This document shows, piece by piece, positions 28,266 through 38,749 of a stretch of 64,000 nucleotides of DNA. The notes below the pieces were generated by a model that saw only the letters and a list, made by a program, of their open reading frames with translations, made no database searches and was not told where the DNA came from. The stretch's first letter is position 1; the number at the start of each line of letters is the position of its first letter. The DNA is taken from NCBI RefSeq assembly GCF_038618305.1, contig NZ_CP152017.1, forward strand, positions 3,323,001 through 3,387,000. Reading direction: 5' to 3'. The position numbers and the translations under genes were made by a program. The DNA is from Sporosarcina sp. FSL K6-2383. Its GTDB lineage: Bacteria; Bacillota; Bacilli; Bacillales_A; Planococcaceae.

Positions 28266-29303
28266 TTATCGTTCCTTCAAACGCGAGGTGTTCTTCAATT
28301 CCCGAATCGTCTGCGCCCCGATTCCGAACATTGCCATCTGAAGTTCCATTTCCCGGATTTCCATCACTTCAAGGACATCCTGCGGACTTTGGGTCGCTTC
28401 CTTCAGTATGGATCGACCGAATCCAACAAGGTCGGCACCCAATGCAATGGTCTTGGCACCATCTAGCCCCGTCCGCATCCCACCGCTGGCAATCAGAGGA
28501 CGATTCCCAATCTCTCTGCGAACTAACCTAATAGATTCAGCCGTCGGAATTCCCCATTCGCTGAATGCTTCGGCGGCAACACGCCGGATTGGATCTTTGG
28601 CGCGGAACTTCTCTACCTGACTCCAAGAAGTACCTCCCGCTCCGGCAACATCGATAAATGCAACACCAGCCTCACTTAAGCTTTTAGCTGTCTGACCATC
28701 GATTCCCCAACCGACTTCCTTGATTCCGACTGGAACCTCTAGCGTACTGCATAGTTGTTCAATCTTCCTTAATAACCCTTTAAAGTTTGTATCTCCCTTT
28801 TCCTGAATCACTTCCTGAATGCTGTTCAAATGAAGGACAAGCATATCCGCCTCAGTTATATCGATAATCTTCCTGCATTCCTCGACACTATATCCGTAAT
28901 TGAACTGAACAGCCCCCAGGTTTGCAATGATCGGAACACTCGGGGCGTACTTCCTCATTAAGAAAGAAGAAGGATGTCCATCACTATCGAGCAGCGCACG
29001 AGTGGATCCCAGCGCAAGCGCCCAGCCCCTTTCTTCAGCCGCTACTGCTAGGTTTCGGTTAATTGTCTCGGCAAGTGCCGTCCCGCCCGTCATGGAACTG
29101 ATAAGGAACGGCGTTTTGCATTCAAATCCGAGGAATTTCGTTTCAATGGAAATTTCATCAAATGCGATTTCGGGAAGTGCATTATGGATAAACGTAAACG
29201 ACTCTAATCCCGTGGTGATTGACTCCCCCGTAACCTTTTCGTTTAGCGTAATTTGAATATGATCCGATTTTCTTTGCTCGATTGAATTGGCCAACGCCAA
29301 CAC
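28266..29303 (-). CDS. fni: Isopentenyl-diphosphate delta-isomerase, type 2 (FMN-dependent)
   Basis: The protein has about 345 residues. R-K-S-D-H at the N-terminus, ISSMTGG, NLGAVQF, KEVGWGI, DVAGAGGTSW and IASGGMRTGLDGAKTIALGAD are the signature stretches of type 2 IDI. It interconverts IPP and DMAPP with FMN and Mg. The start is uncertain: GTG at 29303 or TTG codons just after it, near an AAAGG site. The squalene/phytoene synthase gene lies 69 bp upstream on the same strand, so both may feed a terpenoid route. Confidence 0.94.
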   Translation of the reverse strand: MLALANSIEQRKSDHIQITLNEKVTGESITTGLESFTFIHNALPEIAFDEISIETKFLGFECKTPFLISSMTGGTALAETINRNLAVAAEERGWALALGSTRALLDSDGHPSSFLMRKYAPSVPIIANLGAVQFNYGYSVEECRKIIDITEADMLVLHLNSIQEVIQEKGDTNFKGLLRKIEQLCSTLEVPVGIKEVGWGIDGQTAKSLSEAGVAFIDVAGAGGTSWSQVEKFRAKDPIRRVAAEAFSEWGIPTAESIRLVRREIGNRPLIASGGMRTGLDGAKTIALGADLVGFGRSILKEATQSPQDVLEVMEIREMELQMAMFGIGAQTIRELKNTSRLKER

Positions 29304-29372
29304 CTGCCTTTACCATCTAAATTCTAAGCAATTTCGCTGTTGTTCTTTGTTGCATACAGCAGATTACAAACT

Positions 29373-30185
29373 TTAATGGAGTTGAACTTCTTTCACCGTT
29401 TGTTCTACTTCTGCTCGTGATATTTTTTCACGTCCCTCTTTCATCGCTTTTAACGATTTATGAGCTAAGGCAAGCGGCAGTCGGCAAAATAATAAAATAG
29501 TTTTCTTACTGAGAGATTTCATATATTCATCTGCCTTTGCCAAGTTTTCATCTGCATACTCGAACAGTTCTGCACGACTCCAACCATCAGGAACAAAGCT
29601 TACACTACGTTCATCCAAATCTTCCTTCTCATTGCGCAAGATATTTACCGCCTGAAGCCCACGTCCATAACCAATTGCAAGTTCGCGGTCTGTTTGTGCT
29701 TCTCCATAATGCTCCCAGAGGTCCGACAGCATAACGCCAACAAGCCCTGCAACGTAATATGTATAATCATCCAAATCTTCACGGGTATGGATTTCCCAGT
29801 TTGCTTTTGCCCATTTTGCCATTCCAGTTGCCATTTCACACGCAGCATTCATCACGATTGGCAAAACATCTTTCGGACAAGCCTGTAGCCAATCTTCTAA
29901 ACGAAGTGAAACCTCAGGCATTTGATCTTTTGTCGATCCAAGGATTCTTAGATACGCTTCGTTATCAAATGGTTGTTTAAATAATTCACTTACTTGCATT
30001 AAAATTGTACTTTTTACATCATTGGTCAATTCTTCATGATCTTCTATTTCATCAATTGCCCGAAATACTAAATAAGCAGATGCAACCGAATGCTTTAACT
30101 CTTTCTGCAAAAAAGTAATCGGAATATAAAATGTACGACTCGTCTCTTTTAGTACACGCATTGCATCTTTCGGAAACATACTCAT
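29373..30185 (-). CDS. Squalene/phytoene synthase family protein
   Basis: This 270-residue all-helical prenyltransferase has the first aspartate-rich motif DEIED (45-49) and the second in NILRNEKEDLDERSVSFVP (about 180-198). These bind the diphosphates of two prenyl donors. The closest known reaction types are head-to-head condensation of FPP (C30 carotenoids or squalene) or GGPP. Which one applies cannot be read from the sequence. No desaturase gene is in the window. It lies next to a type 2 IDI. Confidence 0.88.
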   Translation of the reverse strand: MSMFPKDAMRVLKETSRTFYIPITFLQKELKHSVASAYLVFRAIDEIEDHEELTNDVKSTILMQVSELFKQPFDNEAYLRILGSTKDQMPEVSLRLEDWLQACPKDVLPIVMNAACEMATGMAKWAKANWEIHTREDLDDYTYYVAGLVGVMLSDLWEHYGEAQTDRELAIGYGRGLQAVNILRNEKEDLDERSVSFVPDGWSRAELFEYADENLAKADEYMKSLSKKTILLFCRLPLALAHKSLKAMKEGREKISRAEVEQTVKEVQLH

Positions 30186-30282
30186 TCGAATTCCGTACCT
30201 CCCTTTTCAATTTTGTCTATACTCATTATCGTAACTGAATTTTAAAAAATATACACTAAAAAAGAGAATAATATCGGATTAT

Positions 30283-30567
30283 CGATTACGCCTTGGCGTA
30301 ATTGCGTCGGGATTTTGAATTGAGCTTGAGGCCAGCACGATGCTGGTCATGCAACCGTGCCACAGGATGTGGCGGTCTTAGACTGCCTTCCTTGACTCCT
30401 TTCAAAATCCCTGACATCCGCCGGAGGCTTTATCTGAGTTCAGCCGGGGTTTGAACCCCCACTGCACAGTAAAACCATCACATTCATCCCACCACTTAAG
30501 GAAGTGGGGGTTTTCTGTAGCTGACGCTTCGCTTTCAGTACAAAAGCATTTGCTGAAATCAGATAAA
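30283..30567. repeat. Dispersed hairpin repeat, family 1, copy C
   Basis: This is the longest copy, with a palindrome (30283-30304), GGGATTTTGA/TCAAAATCCC, and hairpins CCAGCACGATGCTGG and GCCACAGGATGTGGC. Terminal arms lie at 30429-30444 and 30551-30567. The inner AGCTGACGCTTCGCTTTCAG block is shared with copy B. It lies upstream of the synthase gene and after clpP. The reading frame across it is not a gene. Confidence 0.85.
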
Positions 30568-30691
30568 TACCCGAGAATTGATAATAAGCGCTTCCAATGG
30601 ATAAATTCACTTTTTCCTAACCGATATAATTGTCTCCACAACACACCAATTACTAAAAACCACACTAAACTTTCTTCATATGTAAAAATAA

Positions 30692-30726
30692 TCTAAGAAA
30701 AGCCGATCCATTCAATGGATCGGCTT
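30692..30726 (-). terminator. clpP terminator
   Basis: Arms AAGCCGATCCATT and AATGGATCGGCTT (30700-30726) form a perfect stem, followed on the minus strand by TTTCTTAG. Confidence 0.85.
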
Positions 30727-30734
30727 CAACGTGA

Positions 30735-31334
30735 TTATTTTTTTTCTTTCATATCGCTATTTGAAATAATGTGGTCAATCAAACCGTATTCCTTTGCACG
30801 TTCTGCTGTCATAAAGTTATCGCGATCAGTGTCTCTTGCAAGAACTTCAATCGATTGTCCTGTACGCTCTGCAAGAATGCTGTTTAGCTTCTCACGAAGG
30901 AACAGAATACGCTTCGCTGCAATTTCAATTTCTGTCGCCTGGCCTTGTGCACCGCCAAGTGGCTGGTGAATCATCACTTCCGCATTTGGAAGAGAATATC
31001 GCTTACCTTTCGTACCAGCTGCAAGAAGGAAAGAACCCATTGAAGCAGCCATCCCGATACAAATTGTTTGTACATCAGGTTTGATGAACTGCATTGTATC
31101 GTAAATTGCCATCCCAGCTGTAATACTTCCGCCTGGGCTATTGATGTAAATCGAGATATCTTTTTCTGGATCTTCTGCTTCAAGGAATAAAAGCTGTGCG
31201 ACGATAGAGTTTGACACGTTGTCGTCAATTGCACTACCAAGCATAATAATTCTGTCTTTCAATAAACGGGAATAAATATCGTAAGCCCGCTCTCCACGAC
31301 TCGTCTGTTCAATTACTGTAGGTATTAGATTCAT
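30735..31334 (-). CDS. clpP: ATP-dependent Clp protease proteolytic subunit
   Basis: The protein has 199 residues. The triad serine is in [11 protein letters not shown], the histidine in [13 protein letters not shown], and an aspartate follows in RDNFMTA. It forms the 14-mer protease chamber used by ClpC/ClpX. The start has a GGAGGAAATGG site. A CtsR-type box overlaps its promoter, so it belongs to the heat-shock regulon. Confidence 0.98.
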   Translation of the reverse strand: MNLIPTVIEQTSRGERAYDIYSRLLKDRIIMLGSAIDDNVSNSIVAQLLFLEAEDPEKDISIYINSPGGSITAGMAIYDTMQFIKPDVQTICIGMAASMGSFLLAAGTKGKRYSLPNAEVMIHQPLGGAQGQATEIEIAAKRILFLREKLNSILAERTGQSIEVLARDTDRDNFMTAERAKEYGLIDHIISNSDMKEKK

Positions 31335-31418
31335 TCCATTTCCTCCTTCAAGGTGGATAGTGTTGTCAGTCTGTTGAAACGCACTTCCGCTTCAACTGTA
31401 ATTTTATCATACATAGTA

Positions 31419-31436
31419 TGGTCAACAAAGGTCAAA
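31419..31436. promoter_or_regulatory. CtsR operator at clpP promoter
   Basis: GGTCAA-CAA-AGGTCAAA matches the tandem heptamer bound by CtsR. On the minus strand TTGACC and TATGAT, 18 bp apart, form a SigA-type promoter overlapping it. Confidence 0.8.
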
Positions 31437-31524
31437 TATAACGCTCCCAAAATAACTATTGCATTCGTCTAACCGCATTAGTATAATGGAGTTTGTCTGC
31501 TACAAGGCAGTTTATGAATAATGG

Positions 31525-31596
31525 GTCCTCGTGGTGCAATGGATAGCACGTAAGCCTCCGAAGCTTAAAATGTGGGTTCGACTCCCGCCGAGGGCA
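31525..31596 (+). tRNA. tRNA-Arg (anticodon CCG)
   Basis: The acceptor GTCCTCG (31525-31531) pairs with CGAGGGC (31589-31595). The D-stem is GTGC/GCAC, the anticodon loop CTCCGAA gives anticodon CCG for CGG codons, and the T-arm has GGGTTCGACTCCC. CCA is not encoded. It is a single gene with its own terminator. Confidence 0.95.
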
Positions 31597-31601
31597 TTCC
31601 C

Positions 31602-31637
31602 ACCCGTCATTGTGTATGCAATGACGGGTATTTTATT
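31602..31637 (+). terminator. tRNA-Arg terminator
   Basis: Arms ACCCGTCATTG (31602-31612) and CAATGACGGGT (31619-31629) are followed by ATTTTATT. Confidence 0.85.
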
Positions 31638-31683
31638 GCCCCAAAAAGCTTAGCCCTCAACTTCTCTCATTATTCATAATAAA

Positions 31684-31727
31684 AAACCGTCTCCAACTAT
31701 CAAATTACGATACGAAAACGGCTAGGT
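31684..31727 (-). terminator. Possible terminator after crh
   Basis: On the minus strand CCGTTTTC and GGAGACGG pair (with G-U) around a 17-base loop and are followed by TTTTTTATT. Confidence 0.45.
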
Positions 31728-31734
31728 TTGTTAT

Positions 31735-31992
31735 TTATTTTTCATTTTCAACAAGGACGGAAAGTGTACTTAACGCCTGTTCTTCGTCAATGCCTTCAGC
31801 AATGAGTGTAACCGATGTGCCTCGTGCGATTGCGAGACTCATTATCCCCATAATACTTTTCGCATTTACTTGCCGGTTTTCTTTCTTCAAAAACACATCT
31901 GATGTAAAACGATTTGCCTCCTGGACAAAAAGTGCTGCTTGCCTTGCTTGTAAACCTGATTTCAATTTCACTTCCACTGTTTGTTCTGCCAT
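31735..31992 (-). CDS. crh: Crh, catabolite-repression HPr-like protein
   Basis: This 85-residue HPr fold has glutamine at position 15 (SGLQARQAALF) in place of the histidine phosphorylated by enzyme I, so it cannot carry sugar phosphate. The regulatory serine 46 is kept (NAKSIMG), the site used by HPr kinase. That kinase gene (hprK) is also in the window. Crh-P is a corepressor for CcpA. It ends the yvcI-rapZ-yvcK-whiA-crh cluster, in the same order as B. subtilis. Confidence 0.95.
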   Translation of the reverse strand: MAEQTVEVKLKSGLQARQAALFVQEANRFTSDVFLKKENRQVNAKSIMGIMSLAIARGTSVTLIAEGIDEEQALSTLSVLVENEK

Positions 31993-32017
31993 GAATTCCC
32001 CAACTCCTGTCTATTTG

Positions 32018-32962
32018 TCAGCTTCCAATGCCCCCATTACGGAGATTTTCTGCAATTTCCTCTATTTTTCTTAAACGATGATTCACGCCTGACTTACTAA
32101 CCGTTCCACCTGAAACCAATTCGCCAAGCTCTTTCAATGTAATATCCTGATTGTCCACACGTAGTCTTGCAATTTCTTGTAATCTATCAGGCAATTGCCC
32201 TAAACCAATTGTACTCTCGATAAATTTTATGTTTTCAACTTGGCGCTGAGCAGCCCCAATTGTCTTATTCAAATTCGCAGTTTCACAATTGACAAGCCTG
32301 TTTACGCTATTTCGCATATCGCGAATGATTCGCACATCCTCAAATTTCATCAAGGAGACATGCGCTCCAACAATGCTTAGAAAGTCTGATATTTTCTCAG
32401 CTTCCTTCAAATAGGCAATATACCCTTTTTTGCGTTCAATCGACTTGCCATTAAGCTGATACTTATTCATCAATTCAACAAGTGCTTCACTATGCTCCTT
32501 GTAAATCGAAAAAATTTCAAGATGATAAGAGGATGTCTCAGGATTGTTAACCGAACCACCCGCTAGAAAGGCACCTCTTAAATATGCCCGCTGACAGCAT
32601 TTCTTTTTTACGATTGCCGGTGATATTTCATTTTTAAATTGAAAAGTGCCGGTCAAAATAAGTAAATCTTCTAGAAGCGGCTTTGCACCGTCTCTTATTC
32701 GGCAAATATACACATTATTTTTTTTCAAACGCATTTTTTTCCGCACAAGCAGTTCTACCTTATAGGGATACAAGCGTTTTAAATTTGAATACAAACGCCT
32801 CGCAATCGCGGCATTTTCAGTTTGCACATCAAGGCTTAGTTGTTTGTTTGAAAAGGACAGTGCACCATTCATTCTAATGAAAGCTGCTACCTCCGCCTTT
32901 ACACAACAATCATCCGCCTCAATTTGAGTCATTTCTTTCTTTGTCTCTGAAGCAAAAGACAT
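32018..32962 (-). CDS. whiA: WhiA, DNA-binding sporulation/division factor
   Basis: The protein has 314 residues. An N-terminal LAGLIDADG-like fold ([15 protein letters not shown]) precedes a C-terminal helix-turn-helix ([29 protein letters not shown]). It binds DNA and affects cell division and chromosome segregation in relatives. No homing nuclease activity is expected. It lies 26 bp before crh and 36 bp after yvcK. Confidence 0.96.
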   Translation of the reverse strand: MSFASETKKEMTQIEADDCCVKAEVAAFIRMNGALSFSNKQLSLDVQTENAAIARRLYSNLKRLYPYKVELLVRKKMRLKKNNVYICRIRDGAKPLLEDLLILTGTFQFKNEISPAIVKKKCCQRAYLRGAFLAGGSVNNPETSSYHLEIFSIYKEHSEALVELMNKYQLNGKSIERKKGYIAYLKEAEKISDFLSIVGAHVSLMKFEDVRIIRDMRNSVNRLVNCETANLNKTIGAAQRQVENIKFIESTIGLGQLPDRLQEIARLRVDNQDITLKELGELVSGGTVSKSGVNHRLRKIEEIAENLRNGGIGS

Positions 32963-32998
32963 GATTTTTCAAGTCCCCTTTCCCGGCGACGATCACGT

Positions 32999-33976
32999 CT
33001 AATCCGTTTTTATAGCACTATCTATATAATCCATGAGCAAATTAGCAACTTTATCAGAGTCATGCATCACATTTTTACCATTCACCAACGCTATATTCTT
33101 CACAATGACATCAGGGACAAGTCGTTGAATGTTCTCCAAATCGTTAATAACAGACCACGGTGGTTCCGTTTGCTCCTTCTTACCTAACAACACCGCAATG
33201 TCGGCGCCATTCAATAATACCGCATCTAGGAATGCTTCGCCTGCGTGATCATATAACGCTTGGACATGCTCTGAGGCAGTATAGCGATACGTTTCGCCTG
33301 CTTGCGTCGTCAAATTACCAATATATATTTTTTTCGCCTTACATGCTAGAACGGCTTCACGTATCGCTGGAACGAGTATTGTCGGTAAAATGCTTGTATA
33401 CAAACTACCTGGACCAAAAACAAGTAAGTCCGCACCCATTATCGTATCAACAGTTTCTGGGAGTGGCTCTGCTTCTTGGGGAGACATATACACCTTACGG
33501 ATTTTCCGACCATATACCGGAATTTTAGACTCTCCTGTTACGATTGTGCCATCTTCCAGTTCCGCATGCAATGTAATCCTTTGATTAGCAGCCGGTAACA
33601 CTTTTCCTTTAATATTCAACACGAAACTCATTTGCTCGATAGCACGGGCAAAATCACCTGTAATATCTGTCATCGCAGCTAGCATTAAATTGCCTAGTGA
33701 ATGCCCTTTCAAATCTTCCGAGGATGAAAAACGGTATTGAAACATCCTCTCGATAAGGGGTTCAACATCTGAAAGCGCTGCCAAGACCTGACGGATATCA
33801 CCCGGAGGGGGGATATCGTATTCGTCAAGAAGTCTACCCGAGCTTCCTCCATCATCAGCCACAGACACAACTGCCGTCAAGTCAATATGATGACTCTTTA
33901 GACCTCGTAACAGTGTAGACAATCCGGTTCCGCCACCGAAGGCAACTACTTTTTTCAATTTACCGGATCGAGACAT
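32999..33976 (-). CDS. yvcK: YvcK/CofD-like gluconeogenesis factor
   Basis: The protein has 325 residues. The N-terminal nucleotide loop is VVAFGGGTGLSTLLRGLK, followed by VSVADDGGSSGRL and GDIRQVLAALS. YvcK proteins bind UDP-GlcNAc and support growth on gluconeogenic carbon. The ATG at 33976 has an AAAGGAATG site; the longer start at 34000 lies inside rapZ. Confidence 0.94.
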   Translation of the reverse strand: MSRSGKLKKVVAFGGGTGLSTLLRGLKSHHIDLTAVVSVADDGGSSGRLLDEYDIPPPGDIRQVLAALSDVEPLIERMFQYRFSSSEDLKGHSLGNLMLAAMTDITGDFARAIEQMSFVLNIKGKVLPAANQRITLHAELEDGTIVTGESKIPVYGRKIRKVYMSPQEAEPLPETVDTIMGADLLVFGPGSLYTSILPTILVPAIREAVLACKAKKIYIGNLTTQAGETYRYTASEHVQALYDHAGEAFLDAVLLNGADIAVLLGKKEQTEPPWSVINDLENIQRLVPDVIVKNIALVNGKNVMHDSDKVANLLMDYIDSAIKTD

Positions 33977-33980
33977 GATG

Positions 33981-34871
33981 TCATTCCTTTCTCTTTTCAA
34001 TATCTCGATGCGTTATGAGAGTCCGGTATTCATCCTTAAATCTCGCTCCAAAAAATTCGGCTAGCGTGACTGAACGATGCTGCCCTCCTGTACAACCAAA
34101 CGCGACGACAGCTTGCGATTTGCCTTCATTTTTATACTGCGGAATTAAAAACTTAAACAAATCGGACAATTTTTCAATGAGTATTTGTGTATCGCTCCAC
34201 TTCAATACATAGTCGTACACATCTTTATCAAGCCCCGTTTGCACCTTTAACTCCTGAATATAAAATGGATTCGGCAGGAATCGTACATCAAATACGACGT
34301 CAGCATCTATTGGCATTCCATGCTTAAAGCCAAATGAGATAAAGTTTACAGTGAAACCAGCACCTTCTTTTGTAGAGAATTCAGCCATAATTTTTTCACG
34401 TAATGCTCTTGGCTTCAAGCTCGAGGTTTGATAAATAGAGCGTGCTCTTCCTTTCAATTCAGATAGCAAAAGGCGTTCTTTGCGAATACCTGTTAGCAGT
34501 AATCCACCTTCCGCTAAAGGATGCGAGCGTCTCGTTTCTTTATAGCGCCGGACAAGCGTCTCATCATCTGCATCAAGGAATAAGATACGTGAAGATACAC
34601 CTTCCATCCGTAGCAGATCATCGAGCGCGCCGATGAGCGAATCGAAAAGGTCGCCGCCCCGCGTATCCATAACAGCTGCGATACGTCTCATTCGATTTTC
34701 CGACTTCATCATAAGGTCAAGGAACATGACTAACAATTCCGGTGGCAAATTATCTATACAATAAAACCCAAGATCCTCGAAGCTTTGCATCGCTACTGTC
34801 TTACCTGCACCTGACATGCCTGTAATAATGACAATTTCTACATCGCTATTTGGTGTTTCTATTTCCGTCAT
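33981..34871 (-). CDS. rapZ: RapZ/YvcJ nucleotide-binding protein
   Basis: The protein has 296 residues. A Walker A motif GMSGAGKT lies near the N-terminus, and the conserved C-terminal [16 protein letters not shown] is typical. YvcJ hydrolyses GTP. In enterobacteria RapZ guides RNA decay of GlmS regulators. Here the role is unproven. It overlaps the Nudix gene by 4 bp. Confidence 0.95.
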   Translation of the reverse strand: MTEIETPNSDVEIVIITGMSGAGKTVAMQSFEDLGFYCIDNLPPELLVMFLDLMMKSENRMRRIAAVMDTRGGDLFDSLIGALDDLLRMEGVSSRILFLDADDETLVRRYKETRRSHPLAEGGLLLTGIRKERLLLSELKGRARSIYQTSSLKPRALREKIMAEFSTKEGAGFTVNFISFGFKHGMPIDADVVFDVRFLPNPFYIQELKVQTGLDKDVYDYVLKWSDTQILIEKLSDLFKFLIPQYKNEGKSQAVVAFGCTGGQHRSVTLAEFFGARFKDEYRTLITHRDIEKRKE

Positions 34872-35350
34872 CGTCCATCACCTTCCTTTGATCGTTGAAT
34901 TTCTTCTTTCAATAATTTAAAGTCTTCCGTGTAAGAAAAAGTACCATATTGCGTGCCATATTGCGTGACAGCAAACAGTAAATTTGTGCGATCCCCCTCC
35001 GCCATTGGAAGGGTTTGTAAACTCGCAACAGGATGCCATTCAAGCACCCCTTCTGCCGTTGTCTCAAAGGGAACCCCAATTAGATCACGTGCCATAAATG
35101 TATAGAGCATCCACTCATCCAAAACGCGCTGCCCAGCGTCATCCATCATAACCATTGTGTAAACGCCCTTTAAATGCGGCTCAACAGCTTCAGCACCTGT
35201 TTCTTCCATGAACTCCCTCATTGCAGACTCGTATACCGACTCGCCGGGGTCCATTTTTCCTCCTGGCGCTACATACCAATCCCGACGTGGTTTTTTTAAT
35301 AATAATACTTGACCGTCTTTCACAACGACTAAGTTTGCGATTTTTTGCAT
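34868..35350 (-). CDS. Nudix hydrolase (YvcI-like)
   Basis: The protein has 160 residues with a complete Nudix box ([20 protein letters not shown] followed by ETGA, about 31-54) for metal and pyrophosphate cleavage. The substrate is unknown; oxidised or non-canonical nucleotides are usual. It is the first gene of the rapZ-yvcK-whiA-crh transcript. Confidence 0.93.
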   Translation of the reverse strand: MQKIANLVVVKDGQVLLLKKPRRDWYVAPGGKMDPGESVYESAMREFMEETGAEAVEPHLKGVYTMVMMDDAGQRVLDEWMLYTFMARDLIGVPFETTAEGVLEWHPVASLQTLPMAEGDRTNLLFAVTQYGTQYGTFSYTEDFKLLKEEIQRSKEGDGR

Positions 35351-35415
35351 TTGTCTATCCTCACCTTTTTAAGCGCATACATTCATTATACAACGGATTC
35401 GAGATAAACAAAACG

Positions 35416-35462
35416 AAAAAGGAGGCCATCTACTAGGAAATTCTAGTAGATGGCCTTTTTTG
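35416..35462. terminator. Strong bidirectional-type hairpin after trxB
   Basis: Arms GGCCATCTACTAG (35424-35436) and CTAGTAGATGGCC (35443-35455) are perfect, with T-runs on both sides. It separates trxB from the Nudix operon. Confidence 0.8.
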
Positions 35463-35574
35463 TAAGTAGCTATATCAAAAGGGGGGTCAATTGATACTTC
35501 TAGTATACCTTTAAGATGTTGCATTCCTGTTACAACCATATTAAGGTTACGTTAAAATAAGTTACCCTAAAGTA

Positions 35575-36576
<1,002 letters not shown>

Positions 36577-36614
36577 CTAGCCTCGTTCAACTTTTCTGCT
36601 TGTTAAGTAGTCGA

Positions 36615-38138
36615 TTACGCATCAAAATGTGGCAGAAATTCGATTAATTCCTCCACATACTTCGTTAACGTTGGAACAGATATACCAAAGTCTTGCGCAA
36701 TTGCCTTTTTCGTAACACCCGAATAACGCGATGATTGGAACATATAATCGGCTGCAGCCGCAAGTGCAGCTGGATTACGGAACAGATAATAACGACTCAG
36801 TCCCGTTTCACAAAGTGTAAACCACATTTGGAAAAGATGTGTCGCTTGCTTATCCAACGGCCGATACTTGGCATAAAGCAAATCCGTCGTTTCAAGTGCC
36901 CTTAAAAACGATTTGTCAAAAGTCGTTGCTGGCATGAAATCATAATCGATTCCACTCGCCAAGAACAATTTCTCCAAATCACTTAATTTATCCACATCAA
37001 TATAAGAAGGATGTGAGATAATTTCCTGCTTATGACCTGACTTACCGAGCAAATAAAATCCAAACATCCGCTCACTTCTGTAACTATTTTGAATTTTGTC
37101 CAACAAAAACTCCCGATCCTGTTCAAGTGAATCGGCTTGAATATCTGATTGGACATCCTTCCACGGCTCATATCCAACCTTCGTCGGATCCATCTCCACT
37201 AATGTTGCATACGCTTCTCTTGCCACTTCCTCATGTCCGGAAAAGTAAGCACAATGCGATAACCAGAAATAATAGCCTGCATCTCCTTGAAAACCACGCT
37301 TTTGTAAACTTCGCAGCCAGTTATAAGCCTCTTTATGTCTACCTACAAGCGCAAATGTCGCTCCTAGCTTGTAACGATGTTCGAATTGATAAGGCTTAAT
37401 CTTCACTAACAAATCAACAAGCGACTCTAACTCTTCTTCTTTTTTTTCATAATAATAAAAGACCGCAAGATTGCAGAGAGCGTGTATATTCCCCTTGTTT
37501 TTACTTAAAATTTCATGTAACAACACACTAGCCTGCTCCGTTTTACCAACATAAAAATAAGCTAACGCCAGGTTATTGTAAGCTGCCCAAAACTCTGGGT
37601 AATCCACAATAATCGACTCAAGTAGTTCTACTGCTTCGTCAAACTTACCTGACTCCATAAGACTCCGTGCTTTTTCTTGAAGAAAATAGACTTCGCCATC
37701 AGGCATTTCATCTTCTTTATTAAAGGGTTCTTCTTGTTCTGCAAAGTCGATAATCTCCATCGATTCATCTGCAAACGGACCATCTGGATCGAGCTCTATA
37801 TACTTTTCCGCATACATTCTAGCATCACGCAACATCCCCAGATGCGCATGCACTTCCGCCAAATAGAAAATAATTTCCTCTTCAGATGGTGCTATTGTAT
37901 GTGCAGTCATCAGTAGTTCATGGGCTTCCTCAAAACGGCCTTCCTCCATGACGAGCACACCATATTGCATAAGAATATCGGAATCATTCGGACTCAATTC
38001 CGTGGCTCTTTTCAAATATCTATGCGCATCATCAAAACGGTCACGCTGCATCGCCTGAAGTGCTTTATTATAATAAAATTCACCGTCTGGAATGAACGAA
38101 ATAATTTTTTTATCCTGCATCTTACGCTGTTTGTCCAA
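36615..38138 (-). CDS. TPR-repeat protein (YvcD-like)
   Basis: The protein has 507 residues. Several tetratricopeptide units are visible (ALQAMQRDRFDDAHRYLKRA, ILMQYGVLVMEEGRFEEAHE, VELLESIIVDYPEFWAAYNN). The C-terminal 70 residues contain a helix-turn-helix-like IAQDFGISVPTLTKYVEEL. TPRs bind partner proteins. No enzyme domain is seen. It lies between trxB and yvoF as in B. subtilis. Its partner is unknown. Confidence 0.88.
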   Translation of the reverse strand: MDKQRKMQDKKIISFIPDGEFYYNKALQAMQRDRFDDAHRYLKRATELSPNDSDILMQYGVLVMEEGRFEEAHELLMTAHTIAPSEEEIIFYLAEVHAHLGMLRDARMYAEKYIELDPDGPFADESMEIIDFAEQEEPFNKEDEMPDGEVYFLQEKARSLMESGKFDEAVELLESIIVDYPEFWAAYNNLALAYFYVGKTEQASVLLHEILSKNKGNIHALCNLAVFYYYEKKEEELESLVDLLVKIKPYQFEHRYKLGATFALVGRHKEAYNWLRSLQKRGFQGDAGYYFWLSHCAYFSGHEEVAREAYATLVEMDPTKVGYEPWKDVQSDIQADSLEQDREFLLDKIQNSYRSERMFGFYLLGKSGHKQEIISHPSYIDVDKLSDLEKLFLASGIDYDFMPATTFDKSFLRALETTDLLYAKYRPLDKQATHLFQMWFTLCETGLSRYYLFRNPAALAAAADYMFQSSRYSGVTKKAIAQDFGISVPTLTKYVEELIEFLPHFDA

Positions 38139-38151
38139 TCATATTCCCCCG

Positions 38152-38186
38152 AAAAAATAAGAAGGAACGCGCTATACGTTCCTTCC
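38152..38186 (-). terminator. yvoF operon terminator
   Basis: Arms GAAGGAACG (38161-38169) and CGTTCCTTC (38177-38185) are followed on the minus strand by TTATTTTTTC. Confidence 0.85.
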
Positions 38187-38233
38187 CGTATTGTTGCCTA
38201 TTATAACATAACTTACACCAACGCAATTCTTTT

Positions 38234-38749
38234 TCAATTATTTTGCTGACGCTCTCTCATCTGTTCTTGTGTAAAGATGATAGCTACCGGATTTCCACCT
38301 GCAAAGACACCTGGTGGAATATCTCGGTTAACGAGAGATGCTGCAGAAATAATTGCCCCGTCACCAATTTCCACACCCGGAAGAATCGTCGTATTCGCTC
38401 CAATCAACACATTTTTGCCAATTACAACATCGCCAATACGATATTCATCGATCAAATATTCATGGGCAAGAATGGTTGTGTTAAAACCAATAATCGAGTT
38501 ATCTCCTACTTTAATTCGCTCTGGAAACATAACATCCGGCATGACCATGAGCGCAAATGAAGTTTTTTGTCCCACTTCCATTTTTAAAAATGTGCGAAAC
38601 AGAAAATTTTTCATCGGGATAAAGGGTGTATATCTAGACAATTGAATCACTGCAAAGTTTTTTGCCACCTTGAAAAACGATACTGTTTTGTAAATATGCC
38701 ACAGTGAGTTTGCTCCGCCTTTTGCCGGGTGCCGTTCAGTACGTCTCAA
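38234..38749 (-). CDS. yvoF: Hexapeptide-repeat acyltransferase (YvoF-like)
   Basis: The protein has 171 residues. Left-handed beta-helix repeats run through IKVGDNSIIGFNTTI, VIGKNVLIGANTTILPGVEIGDGAIISAASLV. The substrate is unknown. It is the last gene of the hprK-lgt-yvoD-ppaX-yvoF operon and starts inside the end of ppaX (4-bp overlap). Confidence 0.9.
   Translation of the reverse strand: MRRTERHPAKGGANSLWHIYKTVSFFKVAKNFAVIQLSRYTPFIPMKNFLFRTFLKMEVGQKTSFALMVMPDVMFPERIKVGDNSIIGFNTTILAHEYLIDEYRIGDVVIGKNVLIGANTTILPGVEIGDGAIISAASLVNRDIPPGVFAGGNPVAIIFTQEQMRERQQNN

Noticed and set aside
30402-30665. 87-codon frame on the minus strand
   Set aside because: It lies across repeat copy C, has no ribosome site, and its sequence follows the hairpin arms.
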